The notes under the pieces were generated by a model. It searched no databases. It was not told the DNA's origin and was given only the letters and a program-made list of their open reading frames with translations. A stretch of DNA of 64,000 nt from NCBI GenBank assembly GCA_947166355.1, contig CAMVDX010000014.1, forward strand, positions 1-64,000, in the 5' to 3' direction. The position numbers were made by a program, and so were the translations under genes. Of the stretch, positions 58,260 through 64,000 are shown piece by piece. Within the stretch, counting starts at the first letter, position 1. Each line of letters opens with the position of its first letter. The stretch comes from an uncultured Treponema sp. (GTDB lineage Bacteria > Spirochaetota > Spirochaetia > Treponematales > Treponemataceae).

Positions 58260-58482
58260 ATGAAAGAAGAAAAGGTGTCACTTTAAATTACAAAATGGAT
58301 TGCTTCGCCTTCGGCTCGCAATGACGTGGCAGGATTACTTTGCATTTTATGCTTGCAATGACGTAGGAAGATTGCGTAACTGAACTTGCAATGACGTAGG
58401 AAGGTTGCTACATACTTTGTGCTCGCAATGACGTAGCAGGAATTCGTCATTGCGAGGAGCGAATGCGACGAAGCAATCCATA
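58260..58482. repeat. Cluster of dispersed family A repeat units
   Basis: Repeated tcgcaatgacgt(g/a) and cgtcattgcgaggagcgaatgcgacgaagcaatcc. Confidence 0.85.
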
Positions 58483-58491
58483 TACTGCAAT

Positions 58492-59580
58492 TTATTTACT
58501 GATTTTTACCCAATCCCAAAATGCCGGATCTTCCTGACCAATTCGCCAGAAGCCCATTTTTCTGATGCCCGCTTCTTCGTAAAGGCGGGCCAGCTGAAGC
58601 ACGGAATAGGTGTCGTTGAAATAGCCGGTTACTTCTACCTGGGCTGTGTATTTAAAGGAAGGAATTTCATCTTCATAAATAACTTCGGGAACCTTGTGCT
58701 CTGTCATGATGCGGTTGGCGCCGCTAAAGTACCAGGCTCCGGCGGTGGTTTCGTTTGCCCAGGTGCGGCCGTAGAAAGGAAGTCCCATAATCAGCTTTTT
58801 TTCCGGGATTGATTTTTTTGCATATTCCATGACCTTGCGGCACCAGTCGATATTGGCAACAGCGCCAGGTTTACTGCCAGACCAGTGTTCATCGTAGGCC
58901 ATTACAAAAACGCGGTCGCAGTAATTTGCGATTTCGGCGTATGGGTATATATCTTCGGAAAGCAGCTTAAAGCGGGCCGGGACACAAACCGTAAACCATT
59001 TTACTTTTCCAAGCATGTAGCGCAGGTCCGACAAAAAGCTGATGAAGTTTTTGCGGTCGCGGGCAGGCACAAGCTCAAAGTCTATCTGAACGCCATCGTA
59101 GGCGGCTCCTGCTTTTACAATTGATTTTAAAAGATTGGTGCGAACCTTGCTGCCCGGTTCGAGTATAAAATGAGTAAGAGATTTGCTGTCGCAGGTGATT
59201 ACGAGGTGACAGCGTGCCCCTTTTGTATTTATGCGGGAACGGCTTGGAACGCTTGTGAGCTCGCCATAGCAGTTGATTTCTGCAGAAAAAAAGCAGACGT
59301 CGGTTAGCGGGATGGAATTGTCGTATTCGTCGAGGCGGCTCTGCATAACATAGCCCCAGCTTTCCCGCAGCTGGACCGGCTGACCTTGCGGCTGGCGCAG
59401 GGTGTAGAGCGGAAGGATAGGTTTTTCTTCTTCGGGTTCTGTGTCGGCAACGGAAGGTTCGTCGCCTTTAAATGCATATTCCACTTCTTCGGATGGAACT
59501 TCGGTATCAGCTTTTCCGCGGGCAGAACAGGCGCAGCAAAAAACTGAGAAGATAACAAATAAGCTGATGATTTTTTTCAT
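58492..59580 (-). CDS. GH18-like glycosidase lipoprotein (YaaH-like)
   Basis: Lipobox FCCAC; DGVQIDFELVPARDRKNFISFLSDLR; VFVMAYDEHW; KLIMGLPFYGRTW. Confidence 0.83.
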   Translation of the reverse strand: MKKIISLFVIFSVFCCACSARGKADTEVPSEEVEYAFKGDEPSVADTEPEEEKPILPLYTLRQPQGQPVQLRESWGYVMQSRLDEYDNSIPLTDVCFFSAEINCYGELTSVPSRSRINTKGARCHLVITCDSKSLTHFILEPGSKVRTNLLKSIVKAGAAYDGVQIDFELVPARDRKNFISFLSDLRYMLGKVKWFTVCVPARFKLLSEDIYPYAEIANYCDRVFVMAYDEHWSGSKPGAVANIDWCRKVMEYAKKSIPEKKLIMGLPFYGRTWANETTAGAWYFSGANRIMTEHKVPEVIYEDEIPSFKYTAQVEVTGYFNDTYSVLQLARLYEEAGIRKMGFWRIGQEDPAFWDWVKISK

Positions 59581-59635
59581 ACAAAGATTATCGGCAAATT
59601 GAAGACGGAAGTTGTATTAAAAATGAGTTATAAGC

Positions 59636-59830
59636 GTCATTGTGGTATAGCTCTGTCATTACGCTCAATCTCCGTCATTGCGAGCGGAGCGAAGTACCCC
59701 CCCGACGTCATTGCGAGCGGAGCGAAGCAATCCACAAATAGATTGCCACGCACTTCGTGCTCGCAATGACGTAAATTGCCCGTCGCTTTATTCCTTGCAA
59801 TGACGTAAATTGCTCGTCGCTATGTTTCTC
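59636..59830. repeat. Cluster of dispersed family A repeat units
   Basis: gtcattgcgagcggagcgaag(caatcc) repeated, with inverted partner cacgcacttcgtgctcgcaatgacg. Confidence 0.85.
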
Positions 59831-59839
59831 ACAATTACG

Positions 59840-61567
59840 CTAGTTCATAATAATCCGGTACATCGGTTCTTCGTCGGGGTGCAGCTCCAGAATGTGTTTT
59901 TCGCATTCCAGAACCTCGCTCGGGTCGTGAGTTACGTGCAGCATGGTAGTGGTGCCGCCGTTTCCAATCAGATTCATAAGCTGAAGGATTTTACTGCGGT
60001 AATTCTCGTCCAGACCATGACAAGGCTCATCCAGAATGAGGATTTCCGGAGCTTTTACAGCCGAGCGCAGAATGAGGATGGCCCGCTGCTCGCCGTAACT
60101 GAGGTTGCCGAAGTTTTCTGATTCGCGGCCTGCAAAGCCGCCCAGGGCCAGCCATTTTTTAGCACTTGCAATTTCTAGGTCGGTCGGGGCACCGTAAAGG
60201 CCTATGCTGTCGCGCAGGCCGCTTATAATTACAGCGAGCAGCGAAGTACCTCCCAGCATTCTGTATTCAACGTGCAGGCGGTAAGAAACAATGCCCAGGC
60301 GCTTTTTAATATCCCAGATGGTTTCGCCCGAGCCGCGGCGCTTTCCAAAAATACGCACATCATTGCTGAAAACCTGCATGTTGTCGCCTGTAATAAGCTC
60401 CAGGAAGGTGGTTTTTCCGCTGCCATTTGGTCCGCGAACAAGCCAGTGCTCTCCTCGTCGCAGGCTCCAGTTCAGATGACGCAGAACCTGATGGTCGTCC
60501 CAGCCGACGTTTACATCCTTCATTTCTACTAAGATATCTTCAAGAGGTGGTTTCGATACGGCCTCCGGCCTACTCAACCACCGTGATTCGGCATCTGACT
60601 TACTCAACCAGCGTGATTCGGCCTGGTGGTTGAGTGCCTGCGAAGCAGGTGTATCGAAACCACCGGAGACCTTGGCAGTAGTTAATTCTTCAAAGCCTTC
60701 TTTAAAATTCTGTTTTTCTTTATCTTCTCCAGCTTTTGTAGCTGCAGCTCTTTCCGAAATCAGTTTTTCATACTGGTCTCGCGGGCCGCAGAAAGAAACT
60801 TTTTTATCAGCAAATTCAATGACATGGGTAACAGCATCCGGAACTTCGTGCCAGCGTTCAAGTCCCAGAATGATATGAGGGCGAGCACTTCCGCTCTGTT
60901 TTCCGCCGCTTCGTTTTGCAATTGAATCAAAAAAGTCTAAAAGAATTGCCCGGCTTTGTACATCGAGCCCGGCAAAAGGGTCGCTCAAAATCAAAAGCTT
61001 TTTGCCGGAAACAAGGGCGCGGGCAAGCAGGGTACGACGGATTTCTCCGGTAGACATATATTTGAGGCCGCGGTCCAGAATCTTTTCGATGCCGCAAAGC
61101 TTAATGGCGGGGTCTCCTTCCAGAGCCTTTGCGACCGCCGGAAGTTCGTCACTGCTTACGCCTTTTTTAAGCTGCGGGTTCAGTGCCTGTGCAATAAAAA
61201 TGCGGCCGGTGCGTCCGTGATCAACGCCGCCTTCCAGATAATCACTTTCATCATTTTCGCACTCTTCCTGAATCAGGCGGGCAGCCCGCTCCAGAGAAAC
61301 CAGCTCAGTCGAATCAGAAAAAATATCAGAAAAAAGTCCGTCGGCATTCGGTGTAATTTTGATTCCGCCGGCAATTCCAGCACCAGCAGCCATTCCACCT
61401 TTTCCGGTTGCTGCAAGCGCATTCAAAAAATCAGCCTTGCCTCCACCGTTCGGTCCGATTACCAGCCAGACCTCGCCTTCGTTCATCTTCCACGAAAGCT
61501 CCGGCACAAGCACGGCGCGGCTATTCTCAATCCGACAATTCTGTAAAGTAATCAAGCTTTTGCACAT
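59840..61567 (-). CDS. Double-ATPase ABC protein (ModF-like) with repeat-derived linker
   Basis: Two ABC modules (GPNGGGKADFL; GPNGSGKTTFL; LSYGEQRAILILRSAV; LILDEPCHGLD); linker LNHQAESRWLSKSDAESRWLSRPEAVSKPP. Confidence 0.85.
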   Translation of the reverse strand: MCKSLITLQNCRIENSRAVLVPELSWKMNEGEVWLVIGPNGGGKADFLNALAATGKGGMAAGAGIAGGIKITPNADGLFSDIFSDSTELVSLERAARLIQEECENDESDYLEGGVDHGRTGRIFIAQALNPQLKKGVSSDELPAVAKALEGDPAIKLCGIEKILDRGLKYMSTGEIRRTLLARALVSGKKLLILSDPFAGLDVQSRAILLDFFDSIAKRSGGKQSGSARPHIILGLERWHEVPDAVTHVIEFADKKVSFCGPRDQYEKLISERAAATKAGEDKEKQNFKEGFEELTTAKVSGGFDTPASQALNHQAESRWLSKSDAESRWLSRPEAVSKPPLEDILVEMKDVNVGWDDHQVLRHLNWSLRRGEHWLVRGPNGSGKTTFLELITGDNMQVFSNDVRIFGKRRGSGETIWDIKKRLGIVSYRLHVEYRMLGGTSLLAVIISGLRDSIGLYGAPTDLEIASAKKWLALGGFAGRESENFGNLSYGEQRAILILRSAVKAPEILILDEPCHGLDENYRSKILQLMNLIGNGGTTTMLHVTHDPSEVLECEKHILELHPDEEPMYRIIMN

Positions 61568-61719
61568 GGGTACAGTATAGCTTATTATTGATATCCGCGA
61601 AATACATTATTTTAAGGGAAGATGAAAAACTATTTAAATTCTTTCAAAGACACTCTCCAAAAAAAATGGCGAGGAACTTACAAAACGAAACTCGTAATTT
61701 TACGCTGCGTTAGGGATTG

Positions 61720-61920
61720 GAGCCACGCCGAAGGCGGCCACTGGACTGAGTGAGTTTGTGATGAGACCTCGGTGGGTAATCAGAAAACGGAGTTCTGTGG
61801 TGGTTTCGACAGGCTCAACCACCGTACGTAACGAACGAGGGAAGCGGCTGGAGCGATAGCGGAATGGCGCAAAGCCCGACCGCCCGCGGAGCGGGCGGGA
61901 ACGCCCAGAAAAATCCCTGA
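61720..61920. repeat. GC-rich dispersed element, family F, with a nested family C palindrome
   Basis: ttggagccacgccgaaggcggccac...ggtggtttcgacaggctcaaccacc...ggctggagcgatagcggaatggcgcaaagcccgaccgcccgcggagcgggcggg. Confidence 0.82.
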
Positions 61921-61966
61921 AAAATAAATCTTGTAGGCCGCTGGTAAATTCATTAAAATATTCCAC

Positions 61967-62464
61967 ATGAGTACAACTAACGAATTATGCCCTTGTGGTT
62001 CGGGCAAAAAATATGGCGAATGCTGTGAACCAATTATCAAAGGAAAAATCAAAGCTCCAAGCGCAGAAGCATGTATGCGCGCACGTTACACTTCTTATGT
62101 AGTTCATGAAATCGACTACATCATCAACTCTTGCGAAGAAGGCGAGGGAATCGGCGAAATCGACCGCAAGGCAACAGAGGACTGGAGCAAGCAGTCTCAG
62201 TGGAACGGCCTCAAAATCCTGCGCACAGAAAAGGGTGAAAAAGAAGGCGAAGAAATTGTAGAGTTCGAAGCTGATTATACTCTTCACAATATGCACGACA
62301 TTCATCACGAAATTTCTCTTTTCAAAAAAGTTGGTGATGACTGGAAATATGTTGCAGGTAATGTAATTCCTACAACTGTAAAGCGCGTTGGTGCAAAGGT
62401 TGGCCGCAACGATCCATGCCCTTGCGGAAGCGGAAAGAAATACAAGCAGTGTTGCGGTAGATAA
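61967..62464 (+). CDS. ychJ: YchJ-family protein with two SEC-C motifs
   Basis: [19 protein letters not shown]...[12 protein letters not shown]...[16 protein letters not shown]. Confidence 0.9.
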   Translation: MSTTNELCPCGSGKKYGECCEPIIKGKIKAPSAEACMRARYTSYVVHEIDYIINSCEEGEGIGEIDRKATEDWSKQSQWNGLKILRTEKGEKEGEEIVEFEADYTLHNMHDIHHEISLFKKVGDDWKYVAGNVIPTTVKRVGAKVGRNDPCPCGSGKKYKQCCGR

Positions 62465-62484
62465 ACTGCAATGTCATCCCGAAC

Positions 62485-62567
62485 TTAGGGAGCGACGGCT
62501 GTAAGCCGTAAAAATGCTCCAGTGAAGCATTTTTAGCGAGTCTCCGAGCAGCTATGCTGCGAAGGGG
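62485..62567. repeat. Three-hairpin dispersed element, family E (inverted copy)
   Basis: cttagggagcgacggctgtaagccgtaaaaatgctccagtgaagcatttttagcgagtctccgagcagctatgctgcgaagg. Confidence 0.88.
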
Positions 62568-62620
62568 TAGGGATCTCATTTGAAGATGCTGAAACAAGTT
62601 CAGCATGACGTGGTAAATAT

Positions 62621-63577
62621 ATGTATATAACAGGTTTCCATTCAATCGAAGAAAAAGTTCGCGCTGCTGGAAAAAACAGCAGGGGCGCGGTAGGCATCTC
62701 AGAAAAGTCGGAAAAAACAGCCGGGCTTAAGATTTATTTCAGCAAGCCGGGGCCTCGTGTTAAGAAAATTCTTGCTGCCGCAAAAGAGGCGGGAATTACC
62801 TGCGAGCAGACTTCAGATGCAGAACTCGACAAGCTTGTGAGCGGGCTCGACGAAACGCTCCGCGACCATCGCGGCATTGTAATGGAAATCAGCGGCGGCA
62901 GCAGTAAAAAGCCTGCGGCAAATCTTGTGGATTTTGATTCCTGGGTAAAGCTGCATAGCGGAAAGCCCGGAGACCTCGGAAAATCCGCAGACGACGGCGC
63001 GTCTGGAGACTTCGAAAAATCCGCAGCCGACGGCGCGTCTGGAGAGCTCGGAAAATCTGCAGAGGTCGGCGCGTCTGGAGACCTCGGCAATCTCAGCAAT
63101 CTCGGAACTTCCGGCACCACCAGCTCTCGCTGCATTGTCGTAATCCTCGACAGCATCACCGACCCCCACAACGTTGGCGCAATTCTCCGCAGCTGCGATC
63201 AGTTCGGCGCTGCCCTCGTAATAATTCCAGAACACAATTCAGCCAGCGACATTGCGGGCAACGAAGTTATCGGCCGTACAAGTGCCGGTGCCAGCGCATG
63301 GGTTCCGGTTGCAATCGTAAACAACCTGGTGCGCGCTGCAGAGCAGCTTAAACAGGCGGGCTTCTGGGTTTATGGCGCTGATGCAGGCGGTCAGAATTGC
63401 CGCACAATAGACTTCGCCGAAAAATCAGTTCTCATAATGGGAAGCGAAGGAACCGGCATTGCATCGCTCCTCGAAAAACAGTGCGACACAATCGTCTCAA
63501 TTCCCACCTGCGGAAAAATCGACAGCCTGAACGTTTCCGTTGCCGCCGGCGTCCTCTTATACGAACTCTCAAAATAA
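62621..63577 (+). CDS. TrmH/SpoU-family RNA 2'-O-ribose methyltransferase
   Basis: VILDSITDPHNVGAILRSCDQFGA; IMGSEGTGIASLLEKQCDTIVSIPTCGKIDSLNVSVAAGVLLYE. Confidence 0.92.
   Translation: MYITGFHSIEEKVRAAGKNSRGAVGISEKSEKTAGLKIYFSKPGPRVKKILAAAKEAGITCEQTSDAELDKLVSGLDETLRDHRGIVMEISGGSSKKPAANLVDFDSWVKLHSGKPGDLGKSADDGASGDFEKSAADGASGELGKSAEVGASGDLGNLSNLGTSGTTSSRCIVVILDSITDPHNVGAILRSCDQFGAALVIIPEHNSASDIAGNEVIGRTSAGASAWVPVAIVNNLVRAAEQLKQAGFWVYGADAGGQNCRTIDFAEKSVLIMGSEGTGIASLLEKQCDTIVSIPTCGKIDSLNVSVAAGVLLYELSK
62968..63105 (+). repeat. In-frame 36-bp coding minisatellite, about 3.5 copies
   Basis: GDLGKSADDGAS GDFEKSAADGAS GELGKSAEVGAS GDLGN. Confidence 0.9.
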
Positions 63578-63611
63578 TCCGACATCCCGCGAACCATCCC
63601 CCTCGCACCCC

Positions 63612-63710
63612 GTCATTGCGAGCAGCTCTGAGGTCCCGAAAAATCTCGTCATCGCACGAACCCCGCCCGTTTACGTCATTGCGAGGAGCGCAGCGACGAA
63701 GCAATCCACC
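63612..63710. repeat. Dispersed family A repeat units
   Basis: cgtcattgcgagcagctctgaggtcccg; cgtcattgcgaggagcgcagcgacgaagcaatcc. Confidence 0.83.
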
Positions 63711-63862
63711 CACTCGACGTGTCAATCTACATCCCCCCTCACACATATCCTCACACTAATCCATATTTTTATTTTGACAAAACCTACAATAAATGTCATA
63801 ATGGATTATCAAAAAAAACTCGGCCGCCATAATTTTTCCGGCCACAACGAAGAGGTATTCCT

Positions 63863-64000
63863 ATGTCCAGACAAGATGATATCGCTGAAAAAGCCGTAAG
63901 AAAATCAACGCTTAAATCACTTAAAAAGAAAAAGCGTTCTCGCCTTGCCCAGCTCAAAATTGATTATGAAAATGCCGTACAGCAGGTGAACATTCTTTAT
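63863..64000 (+). CDS. 5' end of a gene truncated by the window (MSRQDDIAEKAVRKSTLKSLKKKKRSRLAQLKIDYENAVQQVNILY...)
   Basis: ATG with upstream purine-rich gaagagg; open to window end. Confidence 0.7.
   Translation, partial: MSRQDDIAEKAVRKSTLKSLKKKKRSRLAQLKIDYENAVQQVNILY

Noticed and set aside
62968-63105. Possible CRISPR-like array
   Set aside because: Tandem, contiguous, in frame in a coding gene, without unique spacers.
1-64000. tRNA or rRNA genes
   Set aside because: None recognised in intergenic regions by eye; a tRNAscan/Infernal run would be needed to exclude them.

Overview
This 64 kb window looks like a spirochaete chromosome, probably a gut or rumen Treponema; that is my inference from gene content and was not tested. 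From start to end it contains: (1) a reduced type II secretion (T2SS) operon (GspD/E/F/G-like) with lipoproteins, including a clostripain-like C11 protease on a Glu-Pro linker. (2) A 2240-aa Sec-signal Rhs/YD-repeat protein with an AT-rich C-terminal N-acetylmuramoyl-L-alanine amidase tip, abutting a signal-peptide protein that is a candidate periplasmic immunity factor. (3) A scar where an Rhs fragment is joined to a dead Rpn/PD-(D/E)XK gene. (4) An ECF sigma / membrane anti-sigma-like / secreted caspase operon. (5) A split aryl-polyene-like lipid/polyketide locus, interrupted by an inverted-repeat-flanked island holding an intact Rpn gene, an orphan toxin-tip fragment and a candidate orphan immunity gene. 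(6) A diguanylate cyclase, PLP decarboxylase and QueH. (7) A defence-like island: ParE-type TA pair, XRE regulator, EcoRI-family adenine methyltransferase, DUF262-HNH protein and SF1 helicase. (8) Housekeeping genes: FtsK, PFK, GntR/ABC, S41 peptidase, UPF0210, GH18-like, double ABC protein, YchJ and a TrmH-family methyltransferase. Many dispersed palindromic repeats are present. Several copies keep constant linkers while their hairpin stems change in a compensatory way, and some sit in frame inside genes. The observations most worth a second look are the exported Rhs-amidase/immunity pair, the repeated Rpn/Rhs-fragment association, the caspase operon, the methyltransferase/DUF262-HNH/helicase cluster and the covarying palindrome families. 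No searches or structure predictions were run; family assignments come from motif recognition.
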